Below are positions 24,999 to 32,988 of a stretch of DNA of 64,000 nt, in pieces. The stretch is from Lentzea terrae. Lineage in GTDB: Bacteria > Actinomycetota > Actinomycetes > Mycobacteriales > Pseudonocardiaceae. Below the pieces are notes generated by a model that did no database searches, was not told where the DNA came from, and was given only the letters and a program-made list of their open reading frames with translations. The DNA lies in the NCBI RefSeq assembly GCF_003265345.1, contig NZ_QFWW01000029.1, positions 466,903 through 530,902 of the forward strand, given 5' to 3'. How positions within the stretch are numbered: the stretch's first letter is position 1; each line of letters starts with the position of its first letter. The translations under genes were made by a program, and so were the position numbers.

Positions 24999-25543
24999 TG
25001 ACCGAGCCGGAAATCTTCCGCCGGGCGGTGGGGACGCTCAAGTCGGTTCGCACCAGGCCCGAGATAGAACTCACCGAGGTTCGCCCACCGCAGCGGCTCG
25101 CGCCGTGGGCGTACGCGCTGACGGCTGAGGTCACCGGCCCGTCCGACGAACTGTCCACCGGCCGCCTCGTGCTGTTGCACGACCCGGACGGCGACGAGGC
25201 GTGGGGCGGCGTCCTGCGAGTGGTCGCCTACGTCCGCGTCGAGCTGGACCACGAACTGGCTTCCGACCCGTTGCTGCCGGAAGTCGGCTGGTCCTGGCTG
25301 ACCGAGGCTTTGGAGCAGTCCGGCGCCCGCTTCACGGCCCTGGGCGGCACCGTGACCCAGACGTCGTCCGCGCGCTTCGGCGACATCGCCGGCCCGGCCC
25401 GCACCGACGACCTGGAACTGCGCGCCTCCTGGACGGCCCTCGACGGCGAGCTCGCCGAACACGGCACCGCCTTCTACGAACTGATGGCGACCGCCGTGGG
25501 CCTCCCACCGGTCGGCGTCACCCTCTTCGGCCAGCGCTCCTAG
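24998..25543 (+). CDS. DUF3000 family protein
   Basis: 181 residues; EPEIFRRAVGTLKSVRTRPE, LAPWAYALTAEV, GRLVLLHDPDGDEAWGGVLR, FTALGGTVTQTSSARFGDIA and ELRASWTALDG are the DUF3000 pattern, restricted to actinobacteria. Function unknown. It sits divergent from hemE and upstream of an RNase D region, a gene order I recall as widespread in the phylum. The longer open frame upstream overlaps hemE antisense and is rejected. The stop is one nucleotide before a repeat element. Confidence 0.88.
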   Translation: MTEPEIFRRAVGTLKSVRTRPEIELTEVRPPQRLAPWAYALTAEVTGPSDELSTGRLVLLHDPDGDEAWGGVLRVVAYVRVELDHELASDPLLPEVGWSWLTEALEQSGARFTALGGTVTQTSSARFGDIAGPARTDDLELRASWTALDGELAEHGTAFYELMATAVGLPPVGVTLFGQRS

Positions 25544-25544
25544 C

Positions 25545-25691
25545 CCACCGATATATCAGCCCGCCCAGGCCACGGCCGCCGCCTGCCCGCGCCCTTGCAA
25601 TGACTCGTTTGCGGACGAAGTCCAAAGACTCATTGCTAAGGCGCAGGTCAGCGTCGGCCAGAGCTCGTGGCTGGAACTGATATATCGGTGG
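25545..25691. repeat. 147-bp intergenic element with 15-bp terminal inverted repeats (copy 1)
   Basis: Bounded by CCACCGATATATCAG (25545-25559) and its exact complement CTGATATATCGGTGG (25677-25691). Between them lies a 58-nt core (25592-25649) shared with copies at 31279 and 39008. No coding capacity beyond short frames. It fills the gap between the DUF3000 gene (+) and the dipeptidase gene (-), which converge on it. It could be a MITE-like remnant or a bidirectional terminator. Confidence 0.8.
25597..25636. terminator. hairpin core of repeat copy 1
   Basis: GCAATGAC at one end pairs with the matching ATTGC side at the other, and GGAC-GAA-GTCC closes the centre; about 40 nt in total. The same hairpin with compensated or near-compensated arms occurs in two other convergent gaps. 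No T-tract, so intrinsic termination is only one possibility. Confidence 0.5.
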
Positions 25692-25702
25692 TCGGCGCCA
25701 GA

Positions 25703-26854
25703 TCAGCTGTCGGCGTCGCGCAGGACGCGGAGGATGTTGGCGCCGGCGAGCTTCGCGCAGTCGTCCTCGGACCAGCCCTTGTCGAGCAGCGCGCCGATCA
25801 GGTTCGGGTACGTCGAGACGTCCTCGAGCCCGTCCGGCAGGTCCTTCACGCCGTCGTAGTCGCCGCCGAGACCGATGTGGTCGATGCCGACGACCTCGCG
25901 GGCGTGCTCGACGTGCGCGACGACGTCGTCGAGCGTGGCGCCCGGCGCGGGGTGGTCGACCATCCACTTCTCGCCGAAGACCTTCCGCGCCGCCAGGTCG
26001 GCGTGGTTCTCGCCGGCGGCGGTCATGGCGTCACGAAGGGCTGCGTCCCATTCAGCGAACCGGGGCGCGACGAAGCTCGGGACGAATGTGATCATGGCCA
26101 CACCGCCGTTGGTCTTGAGCTTGACCAGGACGTCGTCAGGGATGTTGCGCGGATGGTCCGCAACCTGGCGGCACGACGAGTGGCTGAAGATGACCGGCTT
26201 GACACTCGTGTCGAGTGCGGCGTGCATCGTGCTCGGCGCGACGTGGCTCAGGTCGACGAGCATGCCGATCCGGTTCATCTCGCGGACGACGTCGCGGCCG
26301 AACTCCGTCAGACCGCCGTGTTCTGGCTGGTCAGTGGCCGAGTCGGCCCACGGCGTGTTGTCGTTGTGGGTGAGCGTCATGTAGCGGACACCCAGTCGGC
26401 GCAGTGCGCGCAGAACTCCGAGTGAAGAGTTGATGGAATGTCCGCCCTCGGCGCCGAGGAGGGACGCGACACGCCCGGAGGAGAAGACTTTTTCGGCCTC
26501 TGCGGCGGTGGTGGCGATGCCCAGGTGATCGGAGTACCGCTCGGCCAGCTCGTAGACCAGTTCGACCTGCTCCAGCACGGCGGTGACGGCTCCGTCGCCC
26601 GCGAGTCGGCAGGGAATCCAGACGGACCAGAACTGCATGCCGAGGCCGCCCTCGCGCATTTTCACGATGTCGGTGTGCAAGCTGGGATGACGTTCCGTGA
26701 GATCGATCTTCGCGGCGGTCGTGTAGACGTCCTCGTCCGTTCCGTCGCCGAACTCGCGAAGAGCCCACGGCAGGTCGTTGTGGCCGTCAACGAGGGGCAC
26801 ACGCTGCAACAACGCTCGCGCTCGCTCGTGACCGGTACTGCTCGGCACAACCAT
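25703..26854 (-). CDS. M19 family membrane dipeptidase (renal dipeptidase-like)
   Basis: 383 residues. Zinc ligands of the family are visible: the His-x-Asp pair in LVDGHNDLPWALR, Glu in GAEGGHSINSSLG, and His residues in MLVDLSHVAPSTMHAALD and VIFSHSSCRQVADHPRNIPD. GVRYMTLTHNDNTPWADS and HIGLGGDYDGV are also typical. Hydrolyses dipeptides, including some D-residue dipeptides. No signal peptide, so probably cytoplasmic. ATG at 26854 follows TAGGAG. Confidence 0.93.
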   Translation of the reverse strand: MVVPSSTGHERARALLQRVPLVDGHNDLPWALREFGDGTDEDVYTTAAKIDLTERHPSLHTDIVKMREGGLGMQFWSVWIPCRLAGDGAVTAVLEQVELVYELAERYSDHLGIATTAAEAEKVFSSGRVASLLGAEGGHSINSSLGVLRALRRLGVRYMTLTHNDNTPWADSATDQPEHGGLTEFGRDVVREMNRIGMLVDLSHVAPSTMHAALDTSVKPVIFSHSSCRQVADHPRNIPDDVLVKLKTNGGVAMITFVPSFVAPRFAEWDAALRDAMTAAGENHADLAARKVFGEKWMVDHPAPGATLDDVVAHVEHAREVVGIDHIGLGGDYDGVKDLPDGLEDVSTYPNLIGALLDKGWSEDDCAKLAGANILRVLRDADS

Positions 26855-27103
26855 CTCCTAGATGTCGTTCTGAGTGGGGCGCGTGTTACTCCCCCTATCT
26901 AGTTGTCATCCGATCGTGTGACACATGAGGCCATCTGTCACAACTCAATAGGGATAGATACCCGATTGATCGTCCCGTAGACCCGCATGGGCGGCTACGC
27001 TGCCCCAGACGACACCACTTTCGGTCGATCAGTGGCGCGGCTGATTGGACGAAAGTCTCCGGTGCCGGTCGGGGGGCACGACCGACTCCAGGGAGGTAGT
27101 GAC
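26855..27103. promoter_or_regulatory. intergenic promoter region before the response-regulator gene
   Basis: 249 bp with no gene. It holds TGTGAC (26916-26921) and GTCACA facing it 14 bp apart, and a block (about 26885-26920, with CCGATCGTGTGA) similar to one upstream of the Rad50-like gene at about 46669-46702. Nearer the start, CGGTC-GACCG arms could form a small hairpin just before the GGGAGG (27091-27096). Promoter elements are not certain. Confidence 0.45.
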
Positions 27104-27820
27104 GTGGCTGCCGTCGGCTTAGGTCAGGCCGTTCGTACCACGCCAGCCGGCTCGTTGCCGGCGAACATGGTCCCGCACCCGCGGGAGGAGCTTTTTTCAG
27201 TGCTGGTGGTCGACGACCACCCACTGCTGAGGGAGGCGATATCAGCTCGGCTCACCCAAATGGGGGCCGGGACAGTTCATGAGGCCGCATCGGTGGCAGA
27301 GGCTCGGGCGCGGGCACTTGCAACCGGACCGTGCGACCTCGCGATCCTCGATCTGGGCTTGCCGGATGGCACCGGCATCGACCTGGTCACGGAGCTCCGT
27401 GCCCAGGGCTGGCCCCGCATCGTGGTCCTCGCATCCTCCGACGACCCCTACGCGGTCAGGTCGGCCTTCCAGGCGGGCGCCCAGGCGTACCTCCTGAAGT
27501 CCGCCTCTCCGATGGTGGTCACCGACGGGGTGCGCCGGGTTCTCGATGGCGGCGTTTACGCAGATCCGAGCGTGGCACCAGTACTCGCAGCGGGTACTCG
27601 GGTGCCGGGCACCGACAACACGCCGCGGGAACTCTCCGCGCGTGAGGTCGAGGTGCTCCAGCTGGTCGCCGATGGCCAGAGCAACAAGGAAATCGGCGAG
27701 GCGCTGAGCCTGTCCGCGTTGACGGTGAAGTCTCACCTGTCGCGGATCGGCCGGAAGCTGGGCACCGGGGATCGCGCTCAGATGGTCGCGCTGGCCATGC
27801 GTGCCGGCGTGATCCGTTAG
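27104..27820 (+). CDS. NarL/FixJ-family response regulator
   Basis: 238 residues from GTG 27104 (GGGAGG with 7-nt spacing). Receiver domain with acidic pocket (VLVVDDHPLLREAI), phospho-acceptor Asp in LAILDLGLPDGTG and Lys in AYLLKSASP. C-terminal LuxR HTH (LSAREVEVLQLVADGQSNKE then IGEALSLSALTVKSHLSRIG). No histidine kinase is adjacent, so it is an orphan here. Its place beside rnd and the heme genes is, from memory, conserved in actinobacteria. Confidence 0.9.
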   Translation: MAAVGLGQAVRTTPAGSLPANMVPHPREELFSVLVVDDHPLLREAISARLTQMGAGTVHEAASVAEARARALATGPCDLAILDLGLPDGTGIDLVTELRAQGWPRIVVLASSDDPYAVRSAFQAGAQAYLLKSASPMVVTDGVRRVLDGGVYADPSVAPVLAAGTRVPGTDNTPRELSAREVEVLQLVADGQSNKEIGEALSLSALTVKSHLSRIGRKLGTGDRAQMVALAMRAGVIR

Positions 27821-27857
27821 ATACCGGTTTGAAGCACTGAACCGGCCGAGAACACCT

Positions 27858-29144
27858 GTGAGTGGTGCGATCGTCGTAGGGTCATCCGCTGTGGATGTAC
27901 CCGCCGACGAGCCAACCGCACCAACCGGACCAGATCCGGTACCGCTGACGGAACCTGCTGATGGGGTCCCGCCCGTGGTCGCCGATCCTGCTGCGCTCCG
28001 GCGAGCCGCTGACGCGCTCGCCGGGGCGAAGGGCCCGGTCGCGGTGGACACCGAGCGAGCCTCGGGCTACCGCTACTCACAGCGTGCCTATCTGGTGCAA
28101 CTGCGCCGGGAGGGCGCCGGCACTTGGTTGGTCGACCCGATCGCTCTAGGCGGACGGCTCGACCCACTGGTGCAGGCGCTGGACGGCACTGAGTGGGTGT
28201 TGCACGCGGCGTCTCAGGACCTGCCGTGCCTCGCCGAACTCGGGCTGCGACCCGGCGCGCTGTTCGACACCGAGCTGGCGGGCAGGCTGGCTGGGTTCGA
28301 ACGCGTGGCATTGGGCACGCTGGTCGAGCGACTGCTCGGCTATCGGCTGGAGAAGGGGCACGGCGCGGCCGACTGGTCGCGCCGCCCCCTTCCTGCCGAC
28401 TGGCTGACGTATGCCGCTTTGGACGTGGAGCTGCTCGTTCAGCTGCGCGACGTTCTCGAAACCGAGCTGGAGCGCCAGGGCAAACTCGCCTGGGCGCTCG
28501 AGGAGTTCGAGGCGGTACGGACGGCGCCATTGCCGCGCCCCCGTACCGACCCCTGGCGGCGCACGTCGGGTATCCACCGCGTGCGCAACCAGCGTCAACT
28601 GGCCCTCGTCCGCGCTCTCTGGGAAGCCCGCGACGCAGTGGCCCGCGAACGCGACATCGCCCCCGGCCGAGTCCTCCCCGACTCCGCCCTGATGGAGGCA
28701 GCCGCCCGCAACCCGGCGTCCGAACCCGAACTGCTGGCACTCCCGGTCTTCCGCGGCCGAGCCCAGCGCCGCATGTCCGGCGTCTGGATGAACGCTCTCC
28801 GCAAGGCCGCCGCCCTGCCCAAGTCAGAGCTCCCGGAACCCGCGGGCCAGCACGACGGCCCACCCCCGCCCAACCGCTGGGCGGACAAGGACCCGGACGC
28901 CGCAGCCCGCCTGGCCGCGGCCCGCACGGCACTGGCCGGCATCGCCGAGGCCAACACCCTCCCGGTGGAGAACCTCCTGCTGCCCGACCTCGTGCGCCGC
29001 ACCTGCTGGCAACCGCCGGCCGATCTCTCCCCCGAGTCCGTGGCCACCGTGCTGCGCGAGGGTGGAGCCCGGTCATGGCAGCTGGAGCTGACCCTCGAAG
29101 CCCTGTCCAAGGCGCTGACAGCAACAGCACCCAGTCCTGAGTGA
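27858..29144 (+). CDS. rnd: ribonuclease D
   Basis: 428 residues. 3'-5' exonuclease domain with DEDD acidic residues: VAVDTERASGYRYSQRAYLV (Exo I), VLHAASQDLPCL (Exo II) and ADWLTYAALDVELLVQLRDV (Exo III, with the Tyr of the DEDDy type). HRDC helices follow (RRTSGIHRVRNQRQLALVRA). Processes the 3' ends of stable RNAs. GTG start at 27858; the first about 35 residues are variable. The stop lies inside the 34-bp palindrome. Confidence 0.92.
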   Translation: MSGAIVVGSSAVDVPADEPTAPTGPDPVPLTEPADGVPPVVADPAALRRAADALAGAKGPVAVDTERASGYRYSQRAYLVQLRREGAGTWLVDPIALGGRLDPLVQALDGTEWVLHAASQDLPCLAELGLRPGALFDTELAGRLAGFERVALGTLVERLLGYRLEKGHGAADWSRRPLPADWLTYAALDVELLVQLRDVLETELERQGKLAWALEEFEAVRTAPLPRPRTDPWRRTSGIHRVRNQRQLALVRALWEARDAVARERDIAPGRVLPDSALMEAAARNPASEPELLALPVFRGRAQRRMSGVWMNALRKAAALPKSELPEPAGQHDGPPPPNRWADKDPDAAARLAAARTALAGIAEANTLPVENLLLPDLVRRTCWQPPADLSPESVATVLREGGARSWQLELTLEALSKALTATAPSPE

Positions 29145-29170
29145 TATCCGATATATCGGATATCACTCAG
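29137..29170. repeat. perfect 34-bp palindrome spanning two convergent stop codons
   Basis: Each arm reads CTGAGTGATATCCGATA to the centre, giving a fully symmetric 34-bp sequence with the core CGATATATCG. It contains the RNase D stop (TGA 29142-29144, plus strand) and the SDR stop (TGA on minus, 29167-29169) in symmetric positions. A 17-bp AT-containing stem in GC-rich DNA suggests selection. It could form a hairpin terminator in both RNAs or bind a dimeric protein. Confidence 0.85.
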
Positions 29171-30111
29171 CCGAGCTGCGCGTTGACGACGGCCTCGACG
29201 TCCTCCCGGCTGGTCAAGCCGAGTGCGTCGCCGAGCGCCGCCGTCAGCGCGTCGAACGGATCGACCATCTCGACGGCGGCGAGCGCATCGGCCAGCGCGG
29301 CAGCGGTCCACGGTTCGCTGCCGCTCTCGACGCGCGGCCCGAGCGTCCAGCCCCGGTTGACCGCGACGGAACCCCCGCGCACCGACAGCACCTGGCCGGT
29401 CAGCAGGCAGCCGTCGCCGGCCAGACAGGTGACGAGTGGCGCGACGACACCGGGGTCGGTCATGCCCGATCCCGGCACCGTGGCCGTCAGCCGCGTGCGC
29501 ACCATCGACGGGCTGACGCAGTTGACCCGGACACCCCACCGCCGCAGTTCCAACGCGTGGACGATGGTCATCGCGGCAACGGCCGAGTTCGCCGCCGCGT
29601 AGTTGGACTGCGTCGGCAGCGGGTTGAGCAGGCCCGACCCGGACGCGGTGTTGACGATCGCCCGATCGACCCGCACGCCGGCCTCGTGTTGTGCCCGCCA
29701 GTGGACGGCGGCCCAGCGGCTCACCGCGAAGGTGCCCTTCAGCTTGACGGCGACGACGTCGTCGAACTCCGCCTCGCCGAGCCGTTCCAGTCCCTTGTTG
29801 ACCTCCGTCGCGGCGTTGTTGACCACGGCGTGCAGGTCGCCGAACTCGGCGACAGCGCGTTCGACCATGCGCCGTGCGTCGTCCCAGTCGACAACGCTGC
29901 CGGTGTCGGCCACCGCCCGGCCACCAAAGGCACGGATCTCGTCGACGACTGCCGCGGCGACGCTCTCGTCACCGCCGCGCCCGTCGATCTCCACGCCGGG
30001 GTCGTTCACCACGACGTTCGCCCCAGCCTCAGCGAGATGGAGCGCTTCGGCCCGCCCGATGCCCCGCCCCGCACCGGTCACCAGCACCGTTCGTCCAGTC
30101 ATTCCGGTCAT
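29167..30111 (-). CDS. SDR-family oxidoreductase lacking the catalytic lysine
   Basis: 314 residues. NAD(P)-binding TGAGRGIGRAEALHLAEAGA and NNAA motifs are intact and Ser is present in NTASGSGLL, but the YxxxK catalytic motif reads YAAAN (SNYAAANSAVAAMT). Loss of the Lys should weaken or abolish dehydrogenase chemistry, unless another residue substitutes. The family resembles the MFE-2 type 3-hydroxyacyl dehydrogenases. Divergent from a TetR gene, with an operator between them. Confidence 0.85.
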   Translation of the reverse strand: MTGMTGRTVLVTGAGRGIGRAEALHLAEAGANVVVNDPGVEIDGRGGDESVAAAVVDEIRAFGGRAVADTGSVVDWDDARRMVERAVAEFGDLHAVVNNAATEVNKGLERLGEAEFDDVVAVKLKGTFAVSRWAAVHWRAQHEAGVRVDRAIVNTASGSGLLNPLPTQSNYAAANSAVAAMTIVHALELRRWGVRVNCVSPSMVRTRLTATVPGSGMTDPGVVAPLVTCLAGDGCLLTGQVLSVRGGSVAVNRGWTLGPRVESGSEPWTAAALADALAAVEMVDPFDALTAALGDALGLTSREDVEAVVNAQLG

Positions 30112-30126
30112 CGCTTCCCCTCTTTC

Positions 30127-30160
30127 AATGCACTAGATGCAACACTATACCGAGTGCATT
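30127..30160. promoter_or_regulatory. TetR operator between the SDR and tetR genes
   Basis: AATGCACT (30127-30134) and AGTGCATT (30153-30160) form a perfect inverted repeat; GTGCACT at 30171-30177 is a third half-site. Located between the divergent starts (30111 and 30189). Suits a TetR-type repressor controlling both genes. Confidence 0.7.
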
Positions 30161-30188
30161 AATTATCGGGGTGCACTAAGCTCGGCTC

Positions 30189-30803
30189 GTGCCAGACGAT
30201 CTCGGACGCCGCGAGCGCAAGAAGCAGGCCACCCGCCACGCCCTGGTGGCCGCGGCGATACGACTCTTCACCGAGCGGGGCTACGACGAGACGAGCATCG
30301 CCGACATAGCCGAGGCCGCCGACGTCAGCAAGCGCACGTTCTTCCTGCACTTCCCCACCAAGGAGGACGTGCTGCTGGCCGATGCCGACGATCGCGTCGC
30401 CTTGGCCGTGCGCGCCATCGCAGACCGCACATCCGACACGTCACTGCGGGACGCTCTGGCCAACGCCGCGGACAGAATGATCACCAACACCGCCGAGGGC
30501 GACCTGCCGGCCGGTCTGGCCGCGCTCCGGGCCAGGCTCGTGGTGACCACACCCGCCGTGCAGGCCCGCATCCTGCACACGACATTCGCCGCCCAGGCAC
30601 GGATCGCCACAGCACTGCGCGACGCGTTCCCGGTCGACGAGGTGACCGCCTCCGCCGTCGTGGGCGCGATGATGGGCGCGATCAGCGCCGCGACCGTCAA
30701 GAGCCTCGAACGCGGCGACACCCTCGACGCGACCCTCGACGCAATGCACACCGCCAAGTCGTTGGCTCTGCGCTGCGCCGACCTGATCACGCCCGGCAGC
30801 TGA
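30189..30803 (+). CDS. TetR/AcrR family regulator
   Basis: 204 residues. N-terminal HTH (VAAAIRLFTERGYDETSIAD then IAEAADVSKRTFFLHFPTKE) and a C-terminal helical ligand domain. GTG at 30189 lacks an SD; TAAGCT lies 6 nt before it, so a leaderless mRNA is likely. Probably represses the divergent SDR gene. The next gene (GNAT) starts 4 bp after its stop, so the two form an operon. Confidence 0.9.
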   Translation: MPDDLGRRERKKQATRHALVAAAIRLFTERGYDETSIADIAEAADVSKRTFFLHFPTKEDVLLADADDRVALAVRAIADRTSDTSLRDALANAADRMITNTAEGDLPAGLAALRARLVVTTPAVQARILHTTFAAQARIATALRDAFPVDEVTASAVVGAMMGAISAATVKSLERGDTLDATLDAMHTAKSLALRCADLITPGS

Positions 30804-30807
30804 TCTC

Positions 30808-31290
30808 ATGATCAGCACCGACCGGCTGGACCTGCTGTCGCTGCGAGTCGAGCACGCCGCGGAGATGGCCGAGGTGCTGGCGGACCCGGCGCTGCACACC
30901 TTCATCGGCGGCACCCCGCACACCCCGGAAGCACTCCACGCCCGCTACGAACGCCTGGCCGCAGGCTCCCCCGACCCAGCCGAACAATGGCTCAACTGGG
31001 TGATCCTGCTCCGCGCCGAAGCCCGCCTCGTCGGCACCGTCCAAGCAACCATCGCGGACCACGTCGCCGAGATCGCCTGGGTCGTCGGCACGCCGTGGCA
31101 AGGCCGCGGCATCGCCGGCGAGGCAGCGCGCGGACTCGTCGGCTGGCTGACCACCCAACCGGTCCACACCGTCGCCGCCCACATCCACCCGGACCACCAC
31201 GCGTCCGCCGCCGTCGCCACCTCGGCCGGCCTCGCCAAGACCGACGTGTGGCACGACGGCGAAGTCCGCTGGCAACGCCCCTTGCAATGA
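30808..31290 (+). CDS. GNAT-family N-acetyltransferase
   Basis: 160 residues with the GNAT acetyl-CoA-binding motif (VVGTPWQGRGIAGEAARGLV) and the RimJ/RimL-type layout (STDRLDLLSLRVEHAAEMAE; later VAAHIHPDHHASAAVATSAG). Acceptor unknown. Its last codons (CCC TTG CAA TGA) and stop lie inside the repeat core starting at 31279, so the C-terminus is element-derived. Confidence 0.85.
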   Translation: MISTDRLDLLSLRVEHAAEMAEVLADPALHTFIGGTPHTPEALHARYERLAAGSPDPAEQWLNWVILLRAEARLVGTVQATIADHVAEIAWVVGTPWQGRGIAGEAARGLVGWLTTQPVHTVAAHIHPDHHASAAVATSAGLAKTDVWHDGEVRWQRPLQ

Positions 31291-31379
31291 GTCGTTTGCG
31301 GACGAAATCCAAAGAGTCATTGCTAAGCCGCAGGTCGCGGCGGTCCGCCAACTTGTATATCGACCGATATATCAGTTGG
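31279..31379. repeat. intergenic hairpin element (copy 2) with GATATATC palindrome
   Basis: Core 31279-31336 shares the CCCTTGCAATGA...GCAGGTC block and hairpin (31284-31323) with copies 1 and 3. At 31348-31379 a near-perfect palindrome CCAACT..GATATATCAGTTGG follows. The GNAT stop lies inside the core and the MerR stop inside the palindrome; the genes converge. Left-end GATATATC is missing, unlike copies 1 and 3. Confidence 0.75.
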
Positions 31380-32022
31380 CAGCGGGCTCGTTGCCGACGC
31401 GGCCGATCACGTCGCGCGACACCTGGGCGTGCGCGAGTCGTCGAACGGCCTTGAGGACGGTGTCCCCGATGAGCGTGCCGATGACCATGGCCTCGATGAC
31501 GTCGTCCCGCGAACCCTGCCGCGCGATGTACTCGACGTCGGCCTGCGCGATGATCTTCAGCCCCTCCAGGTAGGGGTCGAGCAGGTCGCGGAAGTGGCCG
31601 TGCCCGACCGAGCGGGCCGCGGACAGCGCGGCGGCCAGCATGTGCGTGACGTTGCTTTCGGTCACGTCGGCGCACTCGCGCTCGCCCTGCCGCGCGAAGA
31701 ACGCCTGCACGTCCTCGACGGCGAGCGGGTCGAGCTCCACCGAGCCCGGCTGGCTGATGGCCTCCTGCACGGCGCCGAGCTTGTTGTGCAGCGAGTCGTC
31801 GCGGGTGTCGACGGCGGCGAGGACGTCGCGCACCGCCGCGATGGAGAGCCCGCCGACGTCCACGAGGGCGCGCACCAGCCGTAGGCGACGGAGGTGCTCG
31901 TCGTCGTAGTGGGCCTGGTTCGGGCTGGTCAGCACGCCGGCGGGCAGCAGTCCCTCGCGCAGGTAGTACTTGATCGTCGGCACCGGAACGCCGCTTCGCT
32001 TCGAAAGCTCGCCAACACGCAT
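31372..32022 (-). CDS. MerR-family regulator
   Basis: 216 residues: N-terminal MerR HTH (RVGELSKRSGVPVPTIKYYL, REGLLPAGVLTSPNQAHYDD), dimerisation helix (LRLVRALVDVGGLSIAAVRD), and a long C-terminal helical ligand domain. Divergent from a membrane-protein operon; the gap holds a large palindrome typical of MerR promoters. Its stop codon is part of the GATATATCAG repeat motif. Effector unknown. Confidence 0.88.
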   Translation of the reverse strand: MRVGELSKRSGVPVPTIKYYLREGLLPAGVLTSPNQAHYDDEHLRRLRLVRALVDVGGLSIAAVRDVLAAVDTRDDSLHNKLGAVQEAISQPGSVELDPLAVEDVQAFFARQGERECADVTESNVTHMLAAALSAARSVGHGHFRDLLDPYLEGLKIIAQADVEYIARQGSRDDVIEAMVIGTLIGDTVLKAVRRLAHAQVSRDVIGRVGNEPAAN

Positions 32023-32024
32023 AT

Positions 32025-32064
32025 GGATAGTGTACCTTTCCGATAGCGGAAAGCACCGCTATCC
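32025..32064. promoter_or_regulatory. MerR operator in the divergent promoter
   Basis: GGATAG...CTTTCCG / CGGAAAG...CTATCC, a 40-bp dyad (outer 6 and inner 7 bp pair) between the merR start (32022) and the membrane gene start (32083). Confidence 0.65.
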
Positions 32065-32082
32065 ATTCTCTGAGGGGCTCAG

Positions 32083-32988
32083 ATGTTGAAGACCGCGTAC
32101 CACTGGCACCGGCCGTTAATGCTCTTCACGCTGTCCATGGTCGTGCTGACCCCGGTCGCCGCGCTCGGCATGCTGCTGGACGACCGGACGCTGCTCGACG
32201 CGCCGATCTGGTTCAAACCGTTCAAGTTCGCGGTGTCGTTCACGCTCTACAGCGCCTCTCTGGCGTGGTTCACCAGCCTGCTCGAAGGCCGTCTGCACAA
32301 GATCGCGTGGTGGCTCGGCACGGTGTTCGCGCTGGCCGGCGTCGCCGAGATGGCGATCATCGTCGGGCAGGTCGTCCGGGGTAGGCGCAGCCACTTCAAC
32401 TTCGAGACGCCGCTGGACTCGGCGCTGTTCGCCACGATGGGCATGCTGGCGATTGTCCTGTTCAGCACCAGCCTGGTCATCGCGGTGCTGCTGTTCCGCA
32501 AGAAGTTCGACAACCCCGCCCAGAGCTGGGTGATCCGGCTCAGCCTGCTCATCGCGCTCGTCGGCATGAGCGTCGGTTTCCTCATGACGCAACCGCGAGA
32601 GGGTCAAACGCCGGCGAAGGGCGTGATCGGATCCCACTCGATCGGCGGGCCGGACGGCGGCTCCTACATGCCGCTCACCGGCTGGAGCACGGTCCACGGC
32701 GACCTGCGCATCGGGCACTTCGTCGGCATGCACGCGGTGCAGATCCTGCCCCTGCTGATCGCGTTCGCCGGCCGTTGGGCCAACGCGCGCCTCGCGTGGG
32801 TGCTCAGCGGTGGTTACCTCGGCATGACCCTGCTCGTGATCTGGCAGGCACTGCGCGGCCAGGCGCTCATCAAGCCGGACGCCCTCACCCTCGTCGCGCT
32901 CGCCGTCATCGTCGCCGCGACCGCGCTGGGCGTGGTGTGGACACGACAGCCCCAGAGGAACACCGACAAGGAGCTCGTGACCGCATGA
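32083..32988 (+). CDS. multi-pass membrane protein, unknown function
   Basis: 301 residues with about eight hydrophobic segments, among them LMLFTLSMVVLTPVAALGML, ALFATMGMLAIVLFSTSLVI, WVIRLSLLIALVGMSVGFLM and VALAVIVAATALGVVW. A conserved-looking loop has STVHGDLRIGHFVGMHAVQI (His residues near the membrane). No family recognised. First gene of a two-gene operon controlled by the divergent MerR; overlaps the ABA4-like gene by 4 bp. Confidence 0.75.
   Translation: MLKTAYHWHRPLMLFTLSMVVLTPVAALGMLLDDRTLLDAPIWFKPFKFAVSFTLYSASLAWFTSLLEGRLHKIAWWLGTVFALAGVAEMAIIVGQVVRGRRSHFNFETPLDSALFATMGMLAIVLFSTSLVIAVLLFRKKFDNPAQSWVIRLSLLIALVGMSVGFLMTQPREGQTPAKGVIGSHSIGGPDGGSYMPLTGWSTVHGDLRIGHFVGMHAVQILPLLIAFAGRWANARLAWVLSGGYLGMTLLVIWQALRGQALIKPDALTLVALAVIVAATALGVVWTRQPQRNTDKELVTA

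Noticed and set aside
25592..25649. Repeat core as a riboswitch or tRNA-like element
   Set aside because: Located after stops between convergent genes, simple hairpin only, no known aptamer features or cloverleaf.
26916..26941. TGTGAC...GTCACA as a CRP/GlxR site
   Set aside because: Spacing between arms is 14 bp instead of about 6.
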